Below, piece after piece: positions 16,906 to 23,760 of a DNA stretch of 35,772 nucleotides. The stretch is from DATIYF01 sp035517775. Lineage in GTDB: Bacteria; Acidobacteriota; Terriglobia; Terriglobales; Acidobacteriaceae. The DNA lies in the NCBI GenBank assembly GCA_035517775.1, contig DATIYF010000072.1:1-35772 (forward strand), given 5' to 3'. A program made the position numbers and the translations under genes. The notes beneath the pieces were generated by a model. The model was not told the DNA's origin. It ran no database searches and saw nothing but the letters and a program-made list of their open reading frames with translations. The first letter of the stretch is position 1; each line of letters opens with the position of its first letter.

Positions 16906-18422
16906 GCCCTCTTTCCCACGGAGGCGTTCACCGCCTCACACAGGTAGCCTGCCGCCTTCAACTCCTCGCCGGCAACCTGTACATCGTCAAAAGGGGCCGA
17001 GCCTTCACGCGTGATCTGCACCTTCTCGTGGCCTTTGCCTGCGATAAGCACGATATCCCCCGGCTTTGCGCGCCCAATGGCCAGCCGGATCGCCGCCCTG
17101 CGGTCCGGTTCCATCTCATACTTCACTCCGGAGCGCTGCAAGCCGACTACGGCATCATTCATGATCGTAAGCGGGTCTTCGCTGCGCGGATTGTCGGAGG
17201 TAAGCACCACAAAATCGCTGCCCCGGCCAGCTGCCTCAGCCATCAAAGGGCGCTTGGCGCGGTCGCGGTCGCCGCCGCAGCCGAAAACGGTAATCACCCG
17301 GCCCTTCTGCCCCGCTTGAACCACGAACTCGCGTGCCAGGGCGGTCAGGTTGCGCAGCGCATCGTCGGTGTGGGCGTAGTCCACTACCACTGTGAAAGGC
17401 TGCCGGCAATCCACCCGCTCAAAACGGCCGGGCACACGCGCCAGCGAAGCCAGGCCCTGGGCAACGGCCTGAGCGCTGCACCTGCGGGCATACGCCGCGC
17501 CCGCCGCCGCCAGAATGTTGTACACATTCACTTTGCCGATCAGGGGCGAAAAGACGGGAATGACCTCTGCGGGAGTGACCAGATCCAAACGCGTGCCGCG
17601 CGGCGAGATCTCCGCCTTCGCGGCGTGAAAGTCGCCCTTGCTCCAGCCATAGGTCAGGATTTCGGAGCCTTTCCTGCTGATCTTCAACAGCTTCTGGCCG
17701 TATTCATCGTCGGTATTGATGACCGCCACGCGCGGAGGAAAAGTGCCGCATCCCTGAAACAAGCTGCACTTGGCGGCAAAGTAATCCTCCATGGTACGGT
17801 GATAATCGAGGTGATCGCGGGTGAGGTTGGTGAAAACGGCCACGTCAAAAGGAATGCCGAAGACCCGCTCCTGCGCCAGGGCGTGGGAAGAGACTTCCAT
17901 GAGGGCATCACTTGCGCCATCTCCCAGCGCCTGATTCAGCATCTGGTTCAGTTCCAGCGCCTCGGGAGTGGTGTGGGGCGCGGGCATGACCTTGCCCCCC
18001 ACGTGATATTCAATCGTTCCGATCAGAGCGCTTTTGCGGCCGGCCGCGTTGAGAATCGCTTCTATCAGAAAAGCCGTCGTGCTCTTGCCATTGGTGCCGG
18101 TAATTCCGGTTATGGCGAGCCGTTCTGCCGGATGTTTATAGAAGTTGGCGCTCAGCCGCGCCAGGGCCCGCCGCCCGTGGGGCACTCGCGCCCAGGCTAC
18201 GTTTTCACGCGGCTTCTCCGTGGCAGAGTCGCTGACGACAGCCAGAGCTCCCGCCGCAATTGCCTTGTCTATGAACTTATTGCCGTCGCTGGTCTCGCCC
18301 CGCATGGCGACGAACGCGGCGCCGGGCTCAACCCGGCGCGAGTCGTACTCCACCCCACGGATATCGGGGTTGCCCCTCTGCTCCAGGATTTCCGCCCCGT
18401 CCAGAAGATCGCGAAACGTCAT
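16902..18422 (-). CDS. murE: UDP-MurNAc-L-Ala-D-Glu--meso-diaminopimelate ligase
   Basis: MurE adds the third stem-peptide residue in the cytoplasm. The 506-residue protein has DSRRVEPGAAFVAMRG (N-terminal UMP-binding part), the P-loop TGITGTNGKSTTAFLIEAIL, MEVSSHALAQERV, FTNLTRDHLDYHRTMEDYFA with the carbamylated-Lys region, and VVVDYAHTDDAL. The motif DNPR at residues 410-413 is the specificity sequence of meso-diaminopimelate-adding MurE; lysine-adding enzymes differ there. This predicts a diaminopimelate-type (diderm-like) peptidoglycan. ATG 18422 has no ribosome-binding site, but a perfect TATAAT ends 8 nt upstream. It overlaps murF by 4 nt. Confidence 0.97.
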   Translation of the reverse strand: MTFRDLLDGAEILEQRGNPDIRGVEYDSRRVEPGAAFVAMRGETSDGNKFIDKAIAAGALAVVSDSATEKPRENVAWARVPHGRRALARLSANFYKHPAERLAITGITGTNGKSTTAFLIEAILNAAGRKSALIGTIEYHVGGKVMPAPHTTPEALELNQMLNQALGDGASDALMEVSSHALAQERVFGIPFDVAVFTNLTRDHLDYHRTMEDYFAAKCSLFQGCGTFPPRVAVINTDDEYGQKLLKISRKGSEILTYGWSKGDFHAAKAEISPRGTRLDLVTPAEVIPVFSPLIGKVNVYNILAAAGAAYARRCSAQAVAQGLASLARVPGRFERVDCRQPFTVVVDYAHTDDALRNLTALAREFVVQAGQKGRVITVFGCGGDRDRAKRPLMAEAAGRGSDFVVLTSDNPRSEDPLTIMNDAVVGLQRSGVKYEMEPDRRAAIRLAIGRAKPGDIVLIAGKGHEKVQITREGSAPFDDVQVAGEELKAAGYLCEAVNASVGKRA

Positions 18423-18430
18423 TGCATGGA

Positions 18431-18436
18431 ATTATA
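18431..18436 (-). promoter_or_regulatory. TATAAT -10-like box immediately before murE
   Basis: A consensus TATAAT ends 8 nt before the murE ATG, so transcription would begin at or next to the A of the start codon (leaderless). No convincing -35 lies 16-18 bp upstream. It could be an internal promoter for murE and downstream genes, or chance. Confidence 0.3.
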
Positions 18437-18524
18437 GGACACGCGCCGGTAACTGCCCGCCGCGAAGCAGCTGAGCAACCGGGAAACGGTAACTGACGCC
18501 TTGCGGGCCCGTCCGGCCCTGAAT

Positions 18525-20696
18525 CTACCGGCCGAACCTCACCGTGACCGTCGCTCCCGAGGCTACGTGCGAACCCGCCAGCGGGGTCTGCTGCTGCCCG
18601 AGCCCGCTGCCCACGGCATCCAGCTCCAGGCCGCTTTGTTCGGCCAGCTCGATAGCGCCGCGCACGCTCTTGCCCACGAACGAGGGCACCACGATGCCGC
18701 CCTGTTCCACCTCAAGCACCACGGTGCCATGGGTGAGCAAACGATCCTCCGCGGCGGGCTGAGCGTTCGCCGGGGAAGGCTGCGGAGCCGGAGAAGTTTC
18801 CGCCGCCTCGCTCTCCTGCAACGCCGCCGGAAGTACGCTGCCGGCGGCTTCCGGCTTTGCTGGCGCGGACGCGGCGGGCGGCGTAGGTTCTGAACCTCCC
18901 GCTTCGGCTACGTCCAGATCATCGCCCAGCCGGTCGGGAGAGCCTTCCTCGGTATCCTTCTCGTCAACTTTCCTCTCCGCCACCAGAACCTGCCGGTTGA
19001 GAGGCAGCTCGACGTCATGCGGAGTGTGCAGGTACTCCAGCACCTGCTGCGCAATTCTCTGGAAAACCGGAGCCGCCACCCAGCCGCCTTCGTGCAGGCC
19101 CACCGGCGAATCAAGAACCACCAGCACCGTAACCGCCGGATTATTCACCGGCGCGAACCCCGCAAACGAGGCAATGTACTTGCTGTGCGAGTAGGTGCCG
19201 GTGGCGGGATCAATTTTCTGCGCCGTTCCCGTCTTCCCCGCCGCGCTGTAGCCCTCAAGAATGGCCTTGCGGCCGGTGCCATGCAGCACCACGCCTTCCA
19301 TCATCTGTTTCATCTCGGCCGCGGTCAGGGGCGCAATCACACGGCGCTGATCGGAGGGATGGAAGGCGATCATGAGCGGCGTTTTGCTGGGTTCGATCGC
19401 CCCCGCCACAATGCGCGGCGCAACCCAAACCCCGTCATTGGCAATGGTGGAGACCATGGCCGCCAGCTGTAACGGCGAAACTCCAATCTCCTGCCCCATC
19501 GAGATCGCGCCGATTGAGACTTTCGACCAGCGGCTTACCGGTTTGCTCAGGCCTCGCGTCTCGGCCGGCAGTTCGATGCCCGTCTGCTGGCCAAAGCCGT
19601 AGCCGCGGATGTACTTGAAGAGGCGGTCATCGCCCAGGCGGAGGGCAATCTTGATCGCGCCCACGTCGCTTGAATGGGCCAGGATGTCGGCGACCGAAAG
19701 ATCGCCGTACGGATGCCAGTCGTGGATCCGCCGCCCGTTCACAACAATGGACCCCATCTGGCAGTCAAAGACTTCGTTAGGGCGGGTGAGGTTTTCGTCC
19801 AGAGCAGCAGAGATTGTCACCAGCTTGAACGTCGAGCCCGGCTCATAAACATCGCTCACGGCGTGGTCTCTCAGTTTCAGCGGGGTGATCTCGCGGGAAT
19901 TATTCGGGTCAAAGGTCGGCCAGTTGGCCAGGGCCAGAATTTCTCCCGTGTGGGGATTTTCGATGACCACGCTGCCGGACTCCGCATGGGTTTGCGCCAT
20001 GGCGGTGGCCAGCTCGCGCTCCGCGATGTACTGAATCTGCTGGTCAATGGTGAGCACCACATTTTCGCCCGGCTCCGGCTGTTTTTCCACGCTGGCGAAC
20101 CACTTCTTGCGGGCGTCAACAGAAATGACCATCCGGCCGGGCTTGCCGCGCAATTGCTCGTCATACTCGCGCTCGATTCCGCTCAGCCCTTCGTCGTCGG
20201 TTCCCACGTAGCCCAAAACCTGGGCCGCAAGGGCCCCCTTCGGATAGAAACGCTTCGACTCCTTCTGAAAGTGAACGCCGCGCAGGTTCAGGGCGCGGAT
20301 GCGGCGCGCGATATCGTCATCGGCCTTGCGCGCCAGCCAGCAGAAAGTCCTGCCCTGGCAGCGCGCCAGCAGCTCGCGTGGATCGTCTCTGGTGATGTGG
20401 GCCAGCAGAGACAGGGTGCCGGCCAGATCGTGAATTTCGTTGGGCACGGCGAACACCGATTCCACCGCCGTGGACATGGCCAGCTCGCGGCCGGCGCGGT
20501 CGTAGATCATGCCCCGCCTGGGTGCGACATCGGCAAAGCGCTGCTGCTGCCTCTGCGCCCGCTGCTCAAATTCTCCGTATTGGAAGATTTGCAGACCTAC
20601 CAGCCGGGCGCAGATGACGCCGGCCCACAACACCAGGACCCCGCCCAGCAGATAGAGGCGGCGGTGAGTAAGGTTGCGGGGTGTATTCGCGGTCAC
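18525..20696 (-). CDS. ftsI: Septal class B penicillin-binding protein FtsI/PBP3 with PASTA domain
   Basis: FtsI is the septal D,D-transpeptidase that crosslinks new peptidoglycan with FtsW. The 723-residue protein has one N-terminal membrane anchor (about 13-32), a dimerisation domain (RRGMIYDRAGRELAMSTAVE, about 60-79), and a transpeptidase domain with active-site Ser288 in EPGSTFKLVT and KTGTAQ at 488-493. The second motif reads SSD (342-344) where SxN is usual. A Pro/Ala/Glu-rich linker (about 575-650) joins a C-terminal PASTA domain (VVPSFVGKSVRGAIELAEQS, about 665-723). E. coli FtsI (588) lacks such a domain; PASTA class B enzymes are best known from Gram-positives and sporulation proteins (SpoVD). 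GTG 20696 is the start, with GGGA just upstream. Confidence 0.95.
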   Translation of the reverse strand: MTANTPRNLTHRRLYLLGGVLVLWAGVICARLVGLQIFQYGEFEQRAQRQQQRFADVAPRRGMIYDRAGRELAMSTAVESVFAVPNEIHDLAGTLSLLAHITRDDPRELLARCQGRTFCWLARKADDDIARRIRALNLRGVHFQKESKRFYPKGALAAQVLGYVGTDDEGLSGIEREYDEQLRGKPGRMVISVDARKKWFASVEKQPEPGENVVLTIDQQIQYIAERELATAMAQTHAESGSVVIENPHTGEILALANWPTFDPNNSREITPLKLRDHAVSDVYEPGSTFKLVTISAALDENLTRPNEVFDCQMGSIVVNGRRIHDWHPYGDLSVADILAHSSDVGAIKIALRLGDDRLFKYIRGYGFGQQTGIELPAETRGLSKPVSRWSKVSIGAISMGQEIGVSPLQLAAMVSTIANDGVWVAPRIVAGAIEPSKTPLMIAFHPSDQRRVIAPLTAAEMKQMMEGVVLHGTGRKAILEGYSAAGKTGTAQKIDPATGTYSHSKYIASFAGFAPVNNPAVTVLVVLDSPVGLHEGGWVAAPVFQRIAQQVLEYLHTPHDVELPLNRQVLVAERKVDEKDTEEGSPDRLGDDLDVAEAGGSEPTPPAASAPAKPEAAGSVLPAALQESEAAETSPAPQPSPANAQPAAEDRLLTHGTVVLEVEQGGIVVPSFVGKSVRGAIELAEQSGLELDAVGSGLGQQQTPLAGSHVASGATVTVRFGR

Positions 20697-20786
20697 GGTT
20701 CAGGTCCCGAGACAAATGCGGCGGCGCGAGAACTAACGCGGCCGCCGGAAAAAACCAGATCAGAAGTTGCGCGCCGAACCGAAGTT

Positions 20787-20813
20787 CCCATCCGGCCGCC
20801 TCAGCCGGATGGG
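20787..20813 (-). promoter_or_regulatory. Strong GC hairpin between ftsL and ftsI
   Basis: CCCATCCGGC (20787-20796) and GCCGGATGGG (20804-20813) are perfect 10-bp arms with a 7-nt loop in the 150-nt gap between ftsL and ftsI. There is no T-run, so it is not a standard intrinsic terminator. It may be an attenuating or mRNA-processing structure, or a REP-like element. Confidence 0.4.
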
Positions 20814-20846
20814 ATGGCCGCTGGCTGGAGCGGCGCTGGTTCGGGC

Positions 20847-21314
20847 TTACCGCACAGAAACCACCGCAATGGGCGCGATGCTGGCCATCACCGGCGTATT
20901 GCCATTGGGCAGCGCCATATCCATGCGGATCACCTGCCCCGCCTGAGGCGGCTGCATTCCCAGCTGCCGGGCCAGAGCATCAATCCGCTCCGGCGCCCGC
21001 AGAGAGGCGTCCTCCAGGTTCAGCGCCCGGTTTTCTTCCGTCAGGCTGTCGCGTTGCGCCCGCAGCGATTCGATCTTGTAGCCGTACTCGATGGCTTTGA
21101 AATGCTGCCAGGCGAAAAGCATCACCAGGAAAAACAGGCAGCCCAGGGCGGTGCCGAATTGCTTCATTTCGCGGCTGCGCCGCGGGTCATCCACCTTGAC
21201 GAGTCGGGAATTGTCCACGGCTTTGGTGAAATAGACTTCCGGAGTGCCGGTCCAGCAGGGCCGACGCGCTTGTTTGCCAGCAACACTCGGAGCAACCGCG
21301 GCCGTGGCTGCCAT
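20847..21314 (-). CDS. ftsL: Cell division protein FtsL-like bitopic protein
   Basis: This 155-residue protein has the FtsL layout: a cytoplasmic N-terminus (about 1-52), one membrane segment (about 53-71, FGTALGCLFFLVMLFAWQHF), then a heptad-rich periplasmic segment (about 72-110, including YKIESLRAQRDSLTEENRAL) that should form a coiled coil. The tail has LARQLGMQPPQAGQVIRM, the leucine/proline pattern common at the end of FtsL proteins. FtsL acts with FtsB and FtsQ to activate FtsWI. Sequence conservation of FtsL is weak in general, so the call rests on topology and on its place between rsmH and ftsI. Its ATG directly abuts the stop codon of a 54-codon ORF, implying translational coupling. 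Confidence 0.85.
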   Translation of the reverse strand: MAATAAVAPSVAGKQARRPCWTGTPEVYFTKAVDNSRLVKVDDPRRSREMKQFGTALGCLFFLVMLFAWQHFKAIEYGYKIESLRAQRDSLTEENRALNLEDASLRAPERIDALARQLGMQPPQAGQVIRMDMALPNGNTPVMASIAPIAVVSVR

Positions 21315-21479
21315 CTAAGCCACTCCGCGCAGGCTGGGTTCACTTGCCCCGAGTTCGTACGCCGCCACCATGGACCACTCTGCCATTTCGGCCTCCTCAG
21401 AAGAGTCCCGCTCGCGGAGCCGTTCCTCGGTCAGTTCTACCGTCGCGATCAGTTGTTCAATCAAAGTGCCCGTGTACAT
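21315..21479 (-). CDS. Small acidic protein of unknown function encoded between rsmH and ftsL
   Basis: A 54-codon frame starts at ATG 21479 with GGGAGG 6 nt upstream, one of the strongest ribosome-binding sites in the window. It ends with TAG at 21315-21317, immediately followed by the ftsL ATG at 21314. The product begins MYTGTLIEQLIATVELTEER and ends SEPSLRGVA. It is acidic and helical in appearance, with no membrane segment, signal peptide or cysteine. No family is recognised. The strong ribosome site, zero-spacing coupling to ftsL and dcw location argue that it is a real gene and not noise. It may be a leader peptide that drives ftsL translation, or a small divisome factor; both are inference. 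Confidence 0.6.
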   Translation of the reverse strand: MYTGTLIEQLIATVELTEERLRERDSSEEAEMAEWSMVAAYELGASEPSLRGVA

Positions 21480-21778
21480 CGTTTTTCCTCCCGTACTCTA
21501 CCCAGAACCTTCCCGGGACGGCATCGTGAGAAGGTAAGTTGCTGTTTCGCCCTTGTTGTGAGAGAGGCGATGCCGCCCCGGAAACCCCGGCCTTTCAGCC
21601 ATCCTTAGAAATTGTCATCCCGAGCGCAGCGTTCGGGTTCGCATGGCGAATCGGAACGCCCAGTCGAGGGACCTGCTTTCCCCTCCGTCGGCTCGATCTC
21701 GAAACGACTACTTCAATTTCACCCCGGCACATCCTTTTACGGCTGAACCGGGTTCCCGGCTGGTTTTCCGGGATAAAC
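21480..21778. other. Intergenic gap between rsmH and the 54-codon ORF
   Basis: 299 nt without a recognisable gene. It contains a GTCATCCCGAG-family repeat (21613-21676). No clear promoter was identified. The gap is unusually long for the inside of a dcw cluster and could hold a start site for the ftsL-onward genes. Confidence 0.5.
21613..21676. repeat. GTCATCCCGAGCG...GAGGGACCTGC intergenic repeat
   Basis: TGTCATCCCGAGCGCAGCG (21613-21631) and AGTCGAGGGACCTGC (21662-21676) are the two ends of a repeat type scattered in intergenic regions of acidobacteria and other phyla. Related copies here are at 3959-4080, 4994-5100 and 27432-27459. Confidence 0.55.
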
Positions 21779-22732
21779 CTAAACTTTTTCCGCTGCCCGC
21801 AGCTTCGCGCTGCGCGCCCGCGGATTGCGATCAATCTCTTCTTCGCTCGCCGTCACCGGCTTCCTGGTCAGAAGTTTGTACTGGCCGAGCTTCGCGCCCT
21901 CGCGCATGGCGTCTTTCACCATGCGGTCTTCCAGGGAGTGAAAGCTGATCACCACCAGCCTCCCACCCGGCTCGAGCAGCTGCGGGGCTGACTCAAGCAG
22001 CGCCCGCAGATCGTCCAATTCACGGTTTACGAAGATTCGGAGAGCCTGAAAGGTGCGCGTCGCGGGATGAATTCTTCTTTCCGCCGGATTCATTGGCCGG
22101 GCCGCGGCTGAAATTACCGCTGCAAGTTGCGCAGTGGTCAATATCGGCCGCGACCGGACAATGGCTCTGGCGATTCTCCGCGACCTCCTTTCCTCACCGA
22201 ATTCGTAAATCACATCGGCCAGCTCACGCTCGCCGAGGTGGTTTACCACTTGTTCGGCGGTAGGCTCCGACTGCGGATTCATCCGCATGTCCAGGGGCCC
22301 TTCCGCCTGAAAACTAAAGCCGCGCGCGGCGTCATTGAGCTGCAGGCTGCTCATGCCCAGGTCGGCCAGAATTCCATCCACTCCGCCACTGGCATTTGCC
22401 ACTTGCCCTCTCGCCAGATTCGCAAACGAACCATGCAGCAGCGTGATCTCCGGCCAGTCGGTTGGCGTTTGGTTTTGGCTGACTGGCAGGCGCCCAGCGC
22501 CAACCGCCAGCCTTTCCTGCGCCCTTTCGAGCGCCGCCGGGTCCTTATCGAGCCCAATCAAACGACCCGGTGCGCCGAGGCGTCTTGCGATTTCGTAAGA
22601 ATGCCCGCCCAGGCCCACCGTGGCGTCGATATAGGTTCCACCGCGCCGTACGGCTAAAAAAGTGATCGCTTCTTTTAAAAGAACCGAAACATGCCCAACC
22701 CCCTGAGGGGTGTCTGTTGAACTTTCGCCCAT
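21779..22732 (-). CDS. rsmH: 16S rRNA (cytosine1402-N4)-methyltransferase
   Basis: RsmH (MraW) methylates N4 of C1402 in the 16S rRNA decoding centre using S-adenosylmethionine. The 317-residue protein begins with HVSVLLKEAITFL and the SAM-binding motif YIDATVGLGGHSYEIARRLG (about 34-53), then GLDKDPAALERA, GILADLGMSSLQLNDAARGF, DMRMNPQSEPTAEQVVN and RIARAIVRSRP, and ends with VVISFHSLEDRMVKDAMREG and KLRAAEK, all family hallmarks. It is the second gene of the dcw cluster, 47 nt after mraZ, its usual partner. Confidence 0.98.
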   Translation of the reverse strand: MGESSTDTPQGVGHVSVLLKEAITFLAVRRGGTYIDATVGLGGHSYEIARRLGAPGRLIGLDKDPAALERAQERLAVGAGRLPVSQNQTPTDWPEITLLHGSFANLARGQVANASGGVDGILADLGMSSLQLNDAARGFSFQAEGPLDMRMNPQSEPTAEQVVNHLGERELADVIYEFGEERRSRRIARAIVRSRPILTTAQLAAVISAAARPMNPAERRIHPATRTFQALRIFVNRELDDLRALLESAPQLLEPGGRLVVISFHSLEDRMVKDAMREGAKLGQYKLLTRKPVTASEEEIDRNPRARSAKLRAAEKV

Positions 22733-22779
22733 ATCTCGGGGCCCCCGGCGAATCCCGCCTTTCGATTCGCTGGGTCTGA

Positions 22780-23220
22780 CTAGATGCCCAGATCGTCGAG
22801 CGTCTTCTCATCCTCAGCTGTAAACGGCTGCTCCTCGATCTCCTTGCGATACCCCTCCAGGTTGCGCACCAACAGATGGGTCAGGTTGCCGGTCACCGCC
22901 ACCTCACCCTTGATCTGCGCCGCATCGCGCAGCAGCTGCGGCATCAGTAAGCGCCCCTGGCCATCCATGTCTACCTGCTGGCCCCAGTAATTCACCCGGT
23001 CCAGAAACTTCTTCTTCGTAGGATTGAAGGTGGAGAGCCCGGCCAGCTTCTGCTCGATCCGCTCCCATTCCTCGAAGGGATAAACTTGTGCAACCTTCCC
23101 GTCTAAGCTGGTGATGTAAAATTGGTTGCCGTATTTCTCGTCCATCACCCGCTTGAACTCGGCGGGGACCTTGAGCCGTCCTTTTTCGTCCACGCGAGTT
23201 GGGTGATTGCCGCGAAACAT
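22780..23220 (-). CDS. mraZ: Transcriptional regulator MraZ
   Basis: MraZ is a ring-forming DNA-binding protein with two SpoVT/AbrB-type half-domains that regulates the dcw promoter and other targets. The 146-residue protein starts MFRGNHPTRVDEKGRLKVPA, the first half-domain with the DxKGR motif. The second half has QVDMDGQGRLLMPQLLRD (about 82-99). Length and start match the family. It heads the dcw cluster. Upstream lie a sigma70-like promoter (23429-23456) and 10-bp-periodic AAAGTGGTAG repeats (23391-23428), suggesting autoregulation. The leader is about 200 nt. Confidence 0.97.
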   Translation of the reverse strand: MFRGNHPTRVDEKGRLKVPAEFKRVMDEKYGNQFYITSLDGKVAQVYPFEEWERIEQKLAGLSTFNPTKKKFLDRVNYWGQQVDMDGQGRLLMPQLLRDAAQIKGEVAVTGNLTHLLVRNLEGYRKEIEEQPFTAEDEKTLDDLGI

Positions 23221-23390
23221 GCGCTCTGCCCTTTATTGGGCTGGAAAACCGTTTGTTCACTGCGACTGCCACCACGAGGGAGGTTAAAGCGGCCAGAATG
23301 TCTTGCGTTGGTGGTTCGTTGGGGCTTGTTTTGGGGGTGTCAGCACTCAATTCCACTGGCGCCTCGCTTTGCTGTTTACTAGCCCACGAC

Positions 23391-23428
23391 TACCATCATT
23401 TCTACCACTTTCTACCACTTTTCACCAC
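23391..23428 (-). promoter_or_regulatory. Candidate MraZ operator (10-bp tandem repeats)
   Basis: Reading the minus strand, GTGGTGAA, then AAGTGGTAGA twice, then AATGATGGTA form near-perfect repeats with exactly 10-bp spacing, just downstream of a promoter -10. Known MraZ sites are short tandem repeats with about 10-bp spacing (TGGGN in E. coli, AAAGTG[T/G] in mycoplasmas). The AAAGTGG words here fit the latter closely. It overlaps the predicted start site, so binding would be expected to repress mraZ and the dcw genes. Confidence 0.65.
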
Positions 23429-23456
23429 ATGATAGCCGTAACCCACTGAATGTCAA
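23429..23456 (-). promoter_or_regulatory. Sigma70-type promoter of the dcw cluster (mraZ)
   Basis: On the minus strand a perfect -35 TTGACA (23451-23456) and -10 TATCAT (23429-23434) are separated by 16 bp. The start would be near 23422, inside the MraZ-like repeats and about 200 nt upstream of the mraZ ATG. This is the best promoter match in the window. Confidence 0.65.
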
Positions 23457-23460
23457 GAGG

Positions 23461-23760
23461 GAAGTTTTGGGTTACAGGTCGGCCAGAGACCCCTTCAGGC
23501 AAAGCACGACATCTGGGGGATAACCAAAAAGATCACCACAAGTGGTTGCGTTTATGGCCGCGATTCTTTCGCTATTCCTTCGTGCAAGCCCTTGATTTTT
23601 CAGCTCGAAGCCGGAGATTTTTCCTGTGGAAATTCAGCCGGGAAGCGGCGAGGGACGGGCCGATGTTCAGGATGGCGGCTGCCTGTCAGGTTTCCTGCAC
23701 CCTCTGTGGTTTTGAATTCCCTTCGCAAACCACAGAGGACGCCAGATTTCAGGACCAGAA
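23461..23760. other. Intergenic gap between dcw promoter and TonB-dependent receptor
   Basis: 300 nt with no supported gene; the plus-strand frame here resembles nothing known. It holds the CCTCTGTGGTTT inverted repeat near the receptor stop and otherwise nothing recognisable. Confidence 0.5.
23701..23738 (-). terminator. Hairpin after the TonB-dependent receptor, made of two opposed ACCACAGAGG repeats
   Basis: CCTCTGTGGTTT (23701-23712) and AAACCACAGAGG (23727-23738) are perfect 12-bp arms with a 14-nt loop, beginning 22 nt after the receptor stop on the minus strand. No T-run follows. The arms are inverted copies of the ACCACGGAG-type repeat, so this may be a terminator built from, or coinciding with, repeat elements. 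Confidence 0.45.

Noticed and set aside
17028..18437. Plus-strand open frame (469 codons) opposite murE
   Set aside because: Shadow of murE, which carries full Mur-ligase motifs.
19674..21608. Long plus-strand open frame (644 codons) across ftsI and ftsL
   Set aside because: It is antisense to well-supported ftsI and ftsL; its translation is Arg/His/Gly-rich and matches no family. Long antisense frames are expected in GC-rich genes.
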